From Paramecium tetraurelia (lineage: Eukaryota; Ciliophora; Oligohymenophorea; Peniculida; Parameciidae): DNA of 64,000 nt. The DNA lies in the NCBI RefSeq assembly GCF_000165425.1, contig NW_001799211.1, positions 1 to 64,000 of the forward strand, written 5' to 3'. The position numbers were made by a program, and so were the translations under genes. Every line of letters begins with the position of its first letter. Within the stretch, counting starts at the first letter, position 1. The notes beneath the pieces are model-generated. The model searched no databases, had not been told where the DNA came from, and worked only from the letters and a program-made list of their open reading frames with translations. Below are positions 1-13,311 of this stretch, piece by piece.

Positions 1-1131
1 ATTATATAGGAAGTGGGAAATAATTGGAGATTATATGAAGGGAAAATTTTGTTAGTTAAAAGAAAAATTAATGTAATATTAGAAAAAAAAAATGATATAG
101 AGGAATTGAGAAAAGAAATTTAAAAAATAGATAATAAATATGAATAGGAATAATAAAATGTAATTGATAATGAATAGAATATAAATAATATTGAGAGAAA
201 ACTGACAAAATAATTGAAACCATTGAAAGAATCATCAAAGCAAGCTGAAAATCAGTAAGAGCTTGAAAACTTATAAATCACATAAAAAGATTTAAGATAA
301 TTAAAGCAATAGGTAGCTTATCTACATTAAAAAATATTGAAATAATATGATAGAATTAAAAATTTAGAAGATGATAATATTAAGTTGAAATAACAGGATG
401 GATATCAAATATAACAATCAATGCTGCTATTGGAAAAAAGTGAAAATAAACATTAATTCATATATTACAAAGCATTGTTTTGGAAATTATATTATTACTT
501 GTCGGCAATGTTACAAATCTCTACAGAATTATATTAAGCAAACAGAGATGCTATGATAGAAAGCTAATCTGAAAAAGTGCTAGATATAGTTCAAAAGGTG
601 TTCAATGTAGGGTCTAAAGTGGTAGGAGTTATCCCAATAGGTGGAGAAGCATCTTAACTTATAAATGAAGCGCTAGATTACACAATTGAATAGAAAAAAG
701 AAAATAAATTTAAGGTCAGACTTAATAAATTAACAAATATTTTAAAATGGTATAATATTATTAGCCCTGTAGAATTAGAAAACGAAGTAAAGGTAGCTGC
801 AATTGAACTTGCAAAAAAACAATAAATTGACCTAAATGCTAGAAACTATTAACAATTTGATGAATTTGTAAATAAATTGAGCAAATCCGAAAAAATAGAT
901 GATAATAAGAATTTGCATTGGAAAAACGGCACCAATGATGCTTTGGTTATTTTAAAGTATTTAGATGATTAGTCAGAAACCATACTAGAGACAGATGATA
1001 AAAAGTTAAGAGAAATATTTTAATATGCTATTGAGAAAAATACAAAAACATAAACTGAAGTTTTACAACAGTAAAATGCAAAACCAATTTCATAAGTTGT
1101 TACTGTATCACATTGCTGTGTCATTTATTGA
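1..1131 (+). CDS. coiled-coil protein, C-terminal 376 aa (5' end off window)
   Basis: Frame 1 is open from base 1 to TGA 1129-1131 with TAA/TAG as Gln; no ATG is required because the gene enters from the left. Residues 1-150 are Lys/Glu/Gln/Asn-rich with coiled-coil spacing. From about residue 165 the chain becomes globular and helical, with a short hydrophobic stretch around 'VGVIPIGGEA'. The very C-terminus carries adjacent cysteines (HCCVIY), which could be lipid-modified (inference). I do not recognise the family. No intron was needed to keep the frame. Confidence 0.8.
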
Positions 1132-2344
1132 GATAATACAATTTTTTTGTTTATCATTTGTATATAAAAGCTTATTAATCTGATGAATTCATTACTTTAT
1201 AACTTGTTTGTTTATTGAATATGAATTTTATGATCTTTTTATAAGACAAATATGAAGTACTTCTATATTAAATTTCAATTCTTATTGGAGAGTGTGTATT
1301 TTATAAAAGTCTATTATAAACAGAAGGATGATTTCCCTTTTTATGAAATTCAAATTAAATATCACCTTCTTCATAGTAAAACAATATTTTTTGTTAAGTT
1401 CAGCAATTTTAATGGGCGAATATTAATATTATTATTTAAATATTATAATTATAATATGAAATTAATCTTTCAAAGGGAATGATTTATGGTGAGTTAAAAG
1501 ATTAAAATTTATTTTACGCTGAATTAGATATTCTAGCAACTTTCTTCTTGAATGGATGAGAGAATTTTCTTAATTTATAACATTATCTTCCCTTTATAGT
1601 ATATTTTTGTCCTTTGAATAGATTATATAATAGAAGTGGAAAAATTACATAAATTCCAATGTATTTATTTATTTAAAAATATTGAAGATTTGTTTTTGTC
1701 TCTTTCATTAAAAATGTAAAGTCTAAAGACAAATAATTCATTTATTTCATCTTTTGAATCTCTCCTTTGGTATGGATCCCTTATCCATTTTATTTCACAT
1801 TTATATTAATCAATTTCTGCTCTTGAGTGGATGAGCATGAGCCAATTTGAAGAATAATCAAACAAGTATTTTTCAATTTATTTTGAAGTATCTTAGTACC
1901 TACGTTTATTAATTAATAAAGTCGAAGAGTATATTCTTAAATAAAATAGACTCTCTCATAATTTAACAATAAAACTACCTAATAAACAGACTATGTAAGA
2001 TTGCTATTAAATTTTTCAATTTTCTGAATACATAGAAAATATGTAGTTTTATTCTTAATATAATATTAATCATTAATATTCTCAAATTTTGAAATTTGAT
2101 GATCGATGCAGGGTTGTAATTTTTAAAATAGGTAAATTATTATTTTGATTTTTTTAAATCATTTTCTTCTATATATCTATAAAGGGCAAAGGAAATTGAA
2201 AAAATTACTAAAACACATTCATTATTTGATAAATCATTTAGAAAACTTTAGTATTATCATCACAAGTACAGTTTTATCCTGATCAATGCTATTCTAGCAT
2301 GTTTTTAGCTGTAATGAAAATTATTTTTGAGAAATATAATTGTG
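1132..2344. other. gene-poor A+T-rich stretch
   Basis: About 1.2 kb with no convincing intact gene, long for such a compact genome. The only coding-like signal is a minus-strand open stretch (1470-1838, listed separately). A plus-strand 76-codon open frame at 1252-1482 is very A+T-rich and looks like chance. Confidence 0.5.
1470..1838 (-). pseudogene. possible 122-aa protein or gene remnant
   Basis: With the ciliate code the minus strand is open from ATG 1838 to TGA 1470-1472. The first 50 residues are rich in charged residues (e.g. 'AEIDQYKCEIKWIRDPYQRR') and look coding; the rest is less convincing. The frame stays open upstream of the ATG to about 1970, so this could be the last exon of a decayed larger gene. 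No family is recognised. An open frame of this length can arise by chance here, because TGA is the only stop and the DNA is A+T-rich. Confidence 0.3.
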
Positions 2345-2650
2345 ATGATAAATTATGATAATAATGTTTTATAATCGTAAAAATAGTTAATCCAAGTGCG
2401 AAATAGATTTAACTCGCATAATCTATCTAAAGTCACATTGATATTTAAAAATTATTGTGAGATTTTTAGTTCCAGAAGAGATATTTTTAGAGATGAAATA
2501 TACTATTTTAAAAGGGAACCTCATTTATTTTCAGGGAAAGGCAACAGTAATATTACTAATATTTACAGTTCTATGCCATTATCATTATTTTCTTTAGATG
2601 AATAAATTAATACTGCAATTGCTTAATTAATGAAATTAATGAGAAAGTGA
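2345..2650 (+). CDS. hypothetical 101-aa protein or gene fragment
   Basis: ATG 2345 to TGA 2648-2650, with several in-frame TAA/TAG read as Gln. The middle and end look coding: 'FRDEIYYFKREPHLFSGKG' followed by 'SMPLSLFSLDEQINTAIAQL'. It is isolated in a gene-poor zone and is short, so it may be the surviving end of a larger gene. No family is recognised. Confidence 0.4.
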
Positions 2651-3127
2651 TATATTTGAATGCTATTATTTTTATGAAAAAATTAAATTTATGTTGATTT
2701 ATTCTGAATATTATTTCCAATATTTATCCTTAGAAATAGAATTTTAGAATACTATAAATTAATTGGCTTAACGAGAATTTACTTTTAGGATAATAACAAT
2801 TTTGTATTGATTTAAATTACTCAAATTTTAACGTCATTAAGGAATAGTATATCGATATATCTAAATGTTGAGAGGCTTTATTCTAGTTTGATTGAGGAAA
2901 CAAATTTCAAAATGACTTATTGTTCTTTAATGTATTTATAATATTCCTCAATAGTTATAAATTTTTTAATTCAGGAATTTATCTTAAGTTGTAAGATGGT
3001 AAAAAAGGTTAATATAATTATTTGAATTAGGATGTAAACCATAACAAAGTGAATTTGCTTATAACATGAAATATTATATTATAATATAATCATTTAAAAA
3101 GTGTATATTAGTATATAAAATAACAAA
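2651..3127. other. intergenic, nothing recognised
   Basis: About 480 bases of A+T-rich sequence with no coding-like frame I could support. It must contain the upstream region of the transporter gene starting at 3128. Confidence 0.5.
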
Positions 3128-4515
3128 ATGAGTGATTAAGTATGTGATCCTGATAAGGGGTGTTGGCTTTTGAGTAATTGTGAATGGAATGGTATAATTT
3201 ACACTTGTGTACATGATCCAATATTGGAATTGACACTTTATACAGGTTTTGTTTTTTCTTTAATACCAATATTTTTGGGAATTGGTATTTTAGGAGGCTT
3301 AGGAACAGGAATGGTTAAAAGGCCTATTTTAAATCTTATGTTAAATTATCCTGCTAGTATTGCCACTTAAGTTGGTGATTGTTTTTTATTTGTAACAACA
3401 ACATTGAATTCTTTGTTATTAATTTTTGAAAAGTATCTTTAATTATGATATGAAGACATCCAGATCATCCAGAATTACCGCTCGTTAACTTTGAAATTAG
3501 TATAATCTTTAATTAAACTATTCCTTTGGCCTGGAGTGTCGGGGCTTTCCTTTAATAAAGAATACCTTAGTTTGCTATATATCTCTTTTAACTTTGCTTT
3601 ATGCTTGGAGCAATACCATTTTTATGGAAATTCAGTAATTATAACTAATATTTCAGCTCATAGCTAAAAGTAATTAGAAATAGATAAGAGAGACAAAAAA
3701 GTGTTAGTAATCGAGAAAATAAAAACTAAAGAAGATATGGCAAATGAGACAAGTTTAAATGCCAAAGAATTATAACAATATGAGATATTCTATATTCTCA
3801 ATCATAAGAAAATACAGATAAAAAATCTGTGTTTCATTTTTGGATCCTTTATAGTTAATCAAACTATAGTTCTTATGAGATCAAACAAATTTAATAATTC
3901 TATTATTGGAATAGATGCTTGCACTCTTGAGAATAACTTAATCCTTATTTTGATTTTGTGTGCCAATTGTATCTATACAATCTTAGTGTATTGGAATAAA
4001 AGGAATGAAGAATTTTATAAAGACTTAGTATAATATAGACCAGATTATAGGTACTTTACGCCCAAAAAAACATTTTGGTTTTATTATCTAGGAGGTTGTT
4101 TGGCAGGATTTAGCACAGGATTCATAGGGATGGGAGGTGGACTAATTATGGTTTCTATACTATTACATAAAAAAATCATAGCCAGAGAAGCAGCTGCTAC
4201 TGCAGGCTTTGGAACTTTTATGATTGCCCTCAATAGTTTAATCTAACTGTTTTTATAAAAAACTATAACTACAGGCCAGATGTTTACATTTTTTGGGTTA
4301 GGAGTATATTTCTCAACTATTATTAGATAATTGGGTTGGCATTTATCACTAAACCTGCATATATTTTAATGAATAAGTTTAAAGTTGGATATGTTGTGTT
4401 GATTGTTGATATTATATCAGTGACCAATAATGTCCTTGCAATCATAGCCTTAATTATAATAAATTCTACACTTTATGGATTTGACAGAATGTTAAATTAT
4501 CATGAACATTGCTGA
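3128..4515 (+). CDS. TauE/SafE-family membrane transporter (439 aa)
   Basis: Four exons (3128-3432, 3456-3634, 3657-4303, 4327-4515) sum to 440 codons ending in TGA; the introns are 23, 22 and 23 nt. The protein has two halves, each with Gly-rich hydrophobic segments: 'GILGGLGTGMVKRPILNLML' near residue 65 and 'GCLAGFSTGFIGMGGGLIM' near residue 330. Repeated halves of this kind are typical of TauE/SafE permeases, which export sulfite or other sulfur and organic anions. Between the halves lies a charged cytosolic loop (about residues 175-230). The substrate is not predictable. Plant and protist members have about 8-10 membrane helices and similar length. Confidence 0.8.
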
Positions 4516-4871
4516 AACTTTATTAATTGGATTAATTTATCATTTTTTCAAGTTATTATTATTTATTATTATTTCATTCTCTTTGCTGTCATTGTTCTTA
4601 TTGAAAGCATTCTTCTGAAGAGTTGATTTTCTTAAAATTATACATAATGCAAAAAGTTTTAAAAATTTGCATTATAAGTAGAATCTTGGAGAATTTTCTA
4701 TTATTTAATAGACCAAAATGTAAGAAATTGGATTTAAATAAAAACTAAAACTGTATATCATATGATAAAGACAGATTAGGAAATTGATTAAAATCAAATA
4801 ATAAATTTTTATTAAAATGATAAAACAATATTTAATCATTTTAATTATGATTTAAAAAATAAACAATTATT
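4516..4871. other. intergenic, nothing recognised
   Basis: About 355 bases of A+T-rich sequence between two plus-strand genes. It should hold the 3' end signals of the transporter and the promoter of the next gene; no motif stands out. Confidence 0.5.
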
Positions 4872-6365
4872 ATGAAAAACTAAATAACTGAAAAGGCCTC
4901 CATAAATGTGAGATGTGATAAATGTAATCGAAAAAACGATCTCATTGCTGAATGTTGTGTTGTGACTTCACATACACATACTCTAATTTGTTGTCATCAA
5001 TGTGTTAAAGTTTTAGAAAAATAATAAAAATTATATGTTGAATAAATAAATGACATTTTATCAGAATGCGAATAAATAAAATAATTCATTAAATGCAATA
5101 ATTTAGTTGAGCTAATATCAAATTCAATTTTTGCAAAAACTTTAAAAATGTCTAAGCCTCTAATTGAGTTACTTAAAGAATCGAAAGAATTCCAATAGAG
5201 CAGCAATGTAAATGGGATATAATTTAAAAATTATTGTAAATAGAGAACAATTTACAAACAGTTATTAGAAGATCATGCCATTAAAGATTCAATTGAAAAA
5301 GCTTTTTAAAATTATAAAAGCACTATCAGATAATACTTTTATGATGAAGAAAGTACCCTCTTTTTCTCTATTACAATTCCATAGAGCAAATATAGCGTAT
5401 TATATTTTAAAGTACTATCACATTATTTTCTAATTTTAAAATATTTTACTCAATTAGAATATTTATCTCAAATTGATTAAGAAGCAGCCGAAAATATAGT
5501 AATGGATTAATATGAGCCAAGTATTTATGTTTCGATTTATGACCTAAATAGCAAAACAAATATTTATGAGGAGCTGTTAATTTAAAATTTAAACTTACAA
5601 TTTTTTAATGAAGAATTAATTAAGTCATACTTATTCGAGTAAAATAAAATTATCTATATCTGTATAAAAGATGAGTATTATGAAATTCATCTATCTCCTA
5701 AATAACCTCCGAAATAGATTAATAATATAAAATTTGATGTTATTAGTGACAACCTTATATATTTGGGTTTGGATACTTTGGTAAAATTTGATCCTATTGA
5801 ATTTGAAATTATTTAATAAAAATAGATTTTTGAGAGAAACTGGTAGGATAATCAATTTTTGATTTCTTATGACAAAAAAATACATTCATTTATTATGTAT
5901 TCTTGTCCTATTTAATAAGAAAATGAAATATTCGAAATAATTCAACTTGATTCTTTAAGATGCACTAAAAGAATAATATTCGCTAATTATGATAGATATG
6001 ATTACAATAGCTTTTCATATCATAATTCATTCAACTATTTAATCAATATTAGTACTGTCGTGCTTTTTCGTGAATCTCATGCAAAAAAAAGTGGATTTTT
6101 GATACTCTTTAATCTGCAAAGAAACAAAATAATTAGAAAAATTCCAATAGTTTATTCTAAGTGGCTGGAAAAATTGGATTTTTTGAGAAATCAAAGTATA
6201 ATATGTGTAAAATATAAATGTGATAATTTACATTTATTTTAAATTTCAACTGGAAGAAATATTCTTCAATTTGAATAATTGTAAACCTACCCAATTATGC
6301 AAAACGAACAGCTTGCTGTCTGTATAAAATAAGATAATGTCAAAATATTAAAATTAGCCTAATGA
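4872..6365 (+). CDS. unknown 497-aa protein with N-terminal Cys/His cluster
   Basis: One uninterrupted frame from ATG 4872 to TGA 6363-6365, no intron needed. Residues 14-50 hold a dense Cys/His set: 'RCDKCNRK' then 'ECC...HTHTLICCHQC'. It resembles a B-box/RING-like zinc site and is a likely metal-binding module. Residues 50-150 are helical and coiled-coil-like, as in TRIM-type proteins. The C-terminal 350 residues look like beta-rich repeats with alternating hydrophobics, possibly a degenerate propeller, but no clear repeat signature is visible. By architecture it recalls ciliate B-box/coiled-coil/WD-like proteins; that comparison is inference. Confidence 0.75.
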
Positions 6366-6617
6366 TATTAAGATAAGGATAAATGAATAAAATTATTTTA
6401 AATTATCTTTTATTTATAATATGGTGTTATGTATTAATGATTTTGATTATTAAGGAATATTGTTTTCATATTTGAGTTTCAATTATAGAATACATATAGT
6501 GGTATATTCTTTAATAGCAATAATTACCATTAAATCTCAGTAACATTCAAAACAAATATTCTCTTTAATATTAAAATTGTATATGAATTTGAAAGTAAAA
6601 GAAAATAAATATGTCGA
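6366..6617. other. convergent intergenic spacer
   Basis: About 250 bases between the TGA of the plus-strand gene and the TGA of the giant minus-strand gene. It is A+T-rich, with nothing recognised. Confidence 0.5.
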
Positions 6618-9600
6618 TCATTATTTTTGAGTTGGAGTATTACATGAATGAAATACAAGTCTTTAAAGAGGATTGTCATAATAATTATTAAGTTCTTGCA
6701 ATTTCTTTTAATGTTATAGTCTTGCATAATTAATTCTAGCCTTTTTTATAGATTCTGAGACATCAATTACCAGATTAATAATTAATAATAATGAAATCAT
6801 AGAAATATGAATCCATCCAAATAGCATTTGTTAATCCTTACTAAATTCGAAAGTGTAAATTAAGAGAGATCCTGTAATGAGCATAAAAAAGAATTCTCTA
6901 TATTTTAACTTATTTAAATCATAAGGTGATTGCAAAGGTGCAAACTTAATCAAGTATATTAAATAAAAGAAAGACTGCATTGATAATAATAATGATTGCA
7001 CTTATGGATAGTCAATAAACTTCACTATTATAAAAATATAGACAATGATTCTATAAAGTAGGAATGATTTGCAATTTGCTGCCCAAAATTCCATCTTAGA
7101 ATCCTTTAAAAAATATTTCCACTTTTGTTTATCTTTGATAAGAGTACATGTGATTGACATTAAGTATAAGCTTGTAACGGAAATAAACAATAAGCTAATT
7201 ATGGCATTAATACTATTGAATATTTAAAAGGGAGAATTAAAGTTATAATCTGGAAATTACAAAAATGAGCTGAATACAAATTGATGAAGGATTGCTTGAT
7301 AAACATTAAAAATTCCGAATGAAAAATATTCATTTTTGAACTTTAAAGCTGATAGTTAAACTTTCTATTAAAATAAAATAATTATTTTGAGAATCCTTCC
7401 ATTTTATTCAAATTTTTTGGATAAATTATAGAATAAAGTATTTAGTTAATTTGAAGATGCAATGCAACAAGCAAAAAAAATCAAAATGGATGTAATGACC
7501 GAGAAATAACAGCTTTTAGCATTTATCAGAAAGAATTAATTCAAAGAACTTGTTTAGCTCAAATTTTTATTAGATTTCTATTAAAAAGGTAAAGTTCCAC
7601 CATTCAATTTAATAAATAATTCATTTATTTGTAATTAATCTAGAATTGGTTAAAGTGAAACTTTAGTGTAAGTATTTAAGAATTCAATTAAATGAGGTGG
7701 AAATTGATATTACATATATCTTAGGTAAGACAATGATTACAAAAGGTCTAAGAGATTGAAAAACATTACAAAATTTCCAGTAACAATGGCTAAACCTGAA
7801 ATGGCTATCAGGGAATACATAGTAGCTTCATTTAACTTAACAACAGATTATAGCTTCTATTGAGTTTCTTCTGATAATATAAAAGGGTTTCCAAGGTTGA
7901 TTTTCATCTCGTATTTTTATAAGGTTAAATCAAACTCATTCAAGATGGCTTATTTACTTATTTTAATTTCAAATACAGGATCCTATATTGGTTGCTCAAA
8001 TATAATATAAATATGATAAACAGGGTAGTTAAGGGTTGTTGATAGATTCTAGATAGAATAAATAGTCAAGGTATAATTAGTTAAAGGGGTAATACTAAAC
8101 TTTGCTAGATCTTCTAGTGTTAAATCAGCTTCTAATTTCACTTATTAGGAGAAGGTGAGTTCAACTATTTGTGTTGAATTTACTTTTTCTGAGAGTACTT
8201 TTAAAAAGAATTAAGGAGAATTGATGAATGTGCATTAACTTAATTATCCTTGAGTATTTAAACATTGATAAGAATCTTCAATTACACAATTTTGAGAGCA
8301 TCCATCACCTCCCAAATAGTTGCCATCATCACATATCTCGAATTCAGTATTTAATTCTCCATTACCACATTAATTAATACAAACGTTATCAATTAGTAAG
8401 TAATTAATTTAACATCTTACTTCACTTAATTAGAAAAGTGAAGGTTCAAGCTCATTGATATTATTTATAACATCCTATATAACACATTTATGAGTTTAAT
8501 TATCCAATTAAAATTAATTGCTGTCACATTTTCTACATTAATTGGATTACTCACATTCAATGCAACCTAATGAACATTGAAATTAACATTAATAACAACC
8601 ATCAAATGGTGTATCGTTTCCATCTTCACACTGTTCAAGACCAGATATAATGAAACCATCTCCACAAATAGGAAGGCAAACAGAATCACTTAATTGAAAA
8701 TACTCCTCACAAATGATGCAAACATTTCCAATTTTACATTCGATACAAAAATCAGGACAAGCAATTTCAACTGGATCTATATCAACAATGGTTGGTTCTT
8801 CCATTTTATAACATACACCAAATGAACATGTTAGACATTAAGGATCACATGAATAGTTACAAATATGACATCCGTCATATGGTTCTAGATTAGCATCTTC
8901 ACATTCTTCAGGATCAACAATAATCATATCTCCGCAAATAGGTTTACATTTAAATTGATCTCTTAAGTATCCTGATTTACAAAGTTCACATATTCCGTTT
9001 GTACAAATTAAACATCCACTTCCACAATTTTATTTGCAACTTAAACAACCTGTAGAGACATCTTAATAAATGTCTATGTATTCACATTCTTCATCGCCTA
9101 CTTTTAAACCATCTCCACACTATTATTCACATTTATTATTTCTTAATTGATACCCATATTCACATTAGAGACATTCATCATATTCACACAGCGAACAATT
9201 ACTATCACAATTAAACTTGCATTGATTACAAGAATGAAAAACTTCTGAAAGCCCAACTTCACATTATTCATAACCTACTATCAGTGAATCTCCACAGATA
9301 GGTAAACACTATTTAGTTTTATGTGATTATCTAAATCCCACTTAACATCTTAAACATATACCATTATAACAAAATATACAGTGTTCAGAACATCCCAAAA
9401 GACAATGATCACAGAGATCAAATGGATTGCTATTTTTTGTCATCACATTACTCATAATCTCTATTTATAATTCCATCTCCACAAATTTATTAACAATGAT
9501 TGAAAGCGTTGAGATACCATCCATCAATTTCATTACATTTGAAACATTTTCCATTATGACAATGAGTACAATGAGCATCACATACAAATTTACAAATATG

Positions 9601-12303
9601 ACATCCATCTAAAGCATTATTATTACCATCATCACATTATTCATCTCCTTAGATCTTCTAGTCTCCACATCTTTCTAAACACTGATAAGTACCTTATTCA
9701 TAAGTAAATCCATCTTTACATTAATAACACTTACCTTGATGACAATTCTAACATTCATCCTAACATTTGTATTTACATTGATCACACCCGTCGAATGGAT
9801 TGCTATTTCCATCATCACAATCTTCCCCATCTACAATCAATTGATCTCCGCATATTGGCACACACTCTAAATTATATCCATCGTCATAAAATCCAACCAA
9901 ACATTGGCACTTAAATTTACTGATTGATCTATGGAAATCAGGATTACAAGAATAACATTAATCATAATCTGATCCAAAACAACTTTCACAATATTGGTTG
10001 CATTCTTTAATTACTGATTAAATTATTACTTAGACATTAATTGGTTGATAAATATTGAGATGGGTAACAAATGCACTCACCTTAATCCAAATAGAATTAT
10101 AAACTATCTGAGAATTCACATCTTGTACAAACTGATTCACTTATACATTCTAGACACCCTATTTAATTACAAGCTTAACAACTGTGGCTTTAGGTTATAC
10201 TATCAAATTTGACGTATTCGGTTGGTCTGCAATAATGAGTTGAATTATATCCAGTATATGATCCAAAATCACAATGTGATATTGTCGGTCCTGTGCATGA
10301 AGAACAAAAAGGTACACACTAGACATATTAACAATTCATACATAATTAACTACGACAAAATATTCTGAAACGTACATAAATGCCTCATCCAGATCAGTTT
10401 TTTATGTATCAGCCGATAATATTATATCTAATTAATTTGAGTTATGAGTAAATTGATGTTAATGAAAAATAGTAGTCTCATATCCATAATCTCCAACTAA
10501 ATTTTTTACCCCATTTTTAGGATTTTATATTTAACCAGATTAATGAGAGTCCAATTAATATTGAAACCAACCATCATTATAATCTCCATATGTAAAATTT
10601 ATTCTAAAACTCACTTAATAATGCGGCTTTAAATTTATAAATGTTTTTTAAAATTTTCCCTTACTCCAAACTAAAACTCCCCCTAACACTGATTTTTCCG
10701 GGACAAAAGAGTAAATAGCTCCTGTAAACGATGATTAAATAGTGTTATTTAAATAGGTGAAATTATCAACTACTTTAGAAACTTCTTCAAAAGTCGTGTT
10801 CATGTCATAAAATGCTTTTATTAAATATCTGCTATCTAAAATTAACAATATTTTATACTATCTATAAGATCTTCATAGTCTTCGCAAAAATTAATGTTAA
10901 ATTATGAGTGCATAGGACAAACGTTAACACACGTTCCTCTAAATAATTTAAAACCCAATTCACAAATTAAGCATTTAGAAAAAGTTTCACACTTTGTACA
11001 ATTACTTTAACATAATCCTTAATCAATAGTTACATTATTGAAACTCCAGAATTCGCTATCAAGTTTTTAAATAGCATAAAATTTAATAACGGGAGCCATG
11101 GTATATGTTTTTAAAACAGTTTCAATTCTCAAAAAGTCATAATTCATAGATGAACAAGTTAAACTTTCAAATATATTTAACTTTCCATTGACTATAGTGT
11201 AATTATCCATAGTTTTCTCTATTCTCATTTGAGAATATTAATCTACCGTTATGATTAATACAGAAGTTGGTTACCAACCAAAAAAGTGGAAGGATGCTCT
11301 TATCCTTAAGTAGACTAAACCTTCATTTTGTGGCAATTTCAATTACATTGATGAACTATAAGTAAATTTTCCAACTTAATCTTTTCCAGAACAAGTAACT
11401 ATCATATCTGAATTACTAACATGAAATGGATCTGGTTCATATATCCATGGGTCATAAGGTATTTTATCTCCATTACTAATCGTGGAAAATGCAAAATATT
11501 TAACCATAGATTTAATTCCTATTGTTAATTTTTTAATTACTTGGGTCAAATTAACAATAATTGGAGCTATCTGCTATATAGTAATCTATGGGGCATTCTT
11601 ATACACAACCAATCAACCTATGAGCATATTTATTAGCTTCATCGCATAAGCAAACACCTCCTATAAGTGATCCCTGGTAACAGGTAAGACAGTTAAATTT
11701 CGTGTCTCCGTCACACGAGGCACATGAAATATGGCATGAATTAGCATAAATTAAAATGTTTCTTAAACCAATACGCATTTCTTTATCCTCAAATTACATA
11801 CAATATGAAATTGTAAAGATAGGAGTTAAATGGTTTATTGTATCAGAAATAAAAGTCTTAATTTCTATTCTCTTTTTATTTAAAGTACAAGTGTATGAGC
11901 ATTATTAATCGCACACTTTAAAGTATTCTTATAAAGAGATTTAATCATAAAATCTTTCAAAAATCGACTGCTTTGATCCTGGTGAATCAATTATTTGAAT
12001 TTAAAAAGCAGAATTTATACCATTTTTTGATCGAATATAAATAACATCTGTGATTATTCTAAGTTAATAGTGAGGGTAATAAAATTTTTTCTCAAGGCTA
12101 CTTTTACTGTCAGATAATCTCATAAATTCTAAGTTATTTGTCAAACATTGCTTAGTCTGTGTTTCTTCTCTATCCTAATCTGAACATGTTTTATATGAAT
12201 TCCAACTATCTTATTTTATTATTAATAATTAATAAAAGTCACTGTAGATTAACATCCATTCAGAATTAGCCATCTGAATTAAGGCAACTAATATAAAAAG
12301 CAT
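6618..12303 (-). CDS. giant Cys-rich surface protein (DUF4215-like repeats, multi-pass C-terminus, ~1,870 aa)
   Basis: ATG 12303 begins a signal peptide ([16 protein letters not shown]) and the frame ends at TGA 6618-6620. Residues 1-700 hold beta-rich domains with paired cysteines. From about 10.3 kb to 8.2 kb there are many repeats of the form C-G-D-G...E-x-C-E/D-D-G-N...D-G-C-x-x-C (e.g. 'CGDGF' then '[14 protein letters not shown]'). This is the DUF4215/Myxococcus Cys-rich repeat signature, mixed with growth-factor-receptor-like CxxC runs. After them comes a beta-rich juxtamembrane part, then several hydrophobic helices between about 7.9 and 6.7 kb. A probable 35-nt intron lies near 7.28 kb; other introns were not all placed. 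It is likely exposed at the cell surface or on cilia; ciliates carry large families of such proteins. Confidence 0.8.
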
Positions 12304-13311
12304 TTATTAATTTATTGTTTTATGTATTTTAAATGCAGTTATAATATAAATTGGACATTAATGTATGTAGAATTCTACAAATTTGGAGTGTTTGTGAAAT
12401 ATTTTTTAAACATTAAATAGTAATATTATTGAAGATGTAGATTATTTATATTGAATCCTATTTCCCAAATTATTATACTAATTTAAAAATTCTAAAATAA
12501 TTCATAAATAGAGAAATATATAGTAAACTAAAATTATTAATTATCTTTTATTGTATAAATAATTTATTATCATCAACACTAATTATTATAATATTCTAAT
12601 AATAGAACTAATTCGAAGGCCAAATATTATTCGTTGTATTTTTAATTTAATTACACATATATTAAGGATAAATTAATAAAGATTCATATATTAGTTAAAT
12701 TTGATTTTTATTTATAAGATAACTTTTTTATATTAGTTTGAGTTGATAATCAAATAATTAGAACTTAAAATATGTTGGTCACAGATTATAAATGAATTTG
12801 TTAAGTTGATTTATGTTTATTTTAGAGATAAAATTGGTTCAATAAAAAAGATAATAATTATTTATTTATATAATTTCTTTACATTTCCCTTCAATTTCAG
12901 ATATTTGTTTAATTGAGATTTTAAGTTTAGTAACAATAACATTCCTCTAATTTACAATAAAGATGAGATATCCCTTTCATATTTTGATAATTTACTACAA
13001 ATTTAATCTTAGATCTAACTTTAATTCTACACTAATATTTGAAATAATGTTTATAATGAAAATTGTTAAAAAAAGTTTGCCAATTGTATTCATTTTAGAT
13101 TGAAATAATCTACATAATTTTATCCATAATACATTTGTTTATTGAGGAATTAGATTAGTAAATATATTAATAGTATAAATCAAGATTTCTTATATTACAT
13201 CGTAATAATGAGTGCAATGGAAGGCTGAGCAAATTATTTTTATTTACTCATTTAGTTTAAATATTAAATATTATTATAAAAAATTATAAATAATATCGTA
13301 TAAACATCTAA
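12304..13311. other. 1-kb spacer between two minus-strand giant genes
   Basis: A+T-rich. A minus-strand stretch near 12.55-12.95 kb stays open for about 140 codons but has strongly A+T-driven composition and no recognisable domain, so I do not call it a gene. The promoter of the surface-protein gene should lie near 12.3 kb. Confidence 0.5.

Noticed and set aside
7002-7190. Separate small minus-strand membrane protein
   Set aside because: It is an internal piece of the multi-pass C-terminus of the giant Cys-rich protein; the frame runs through it to TGA 6618-6620.
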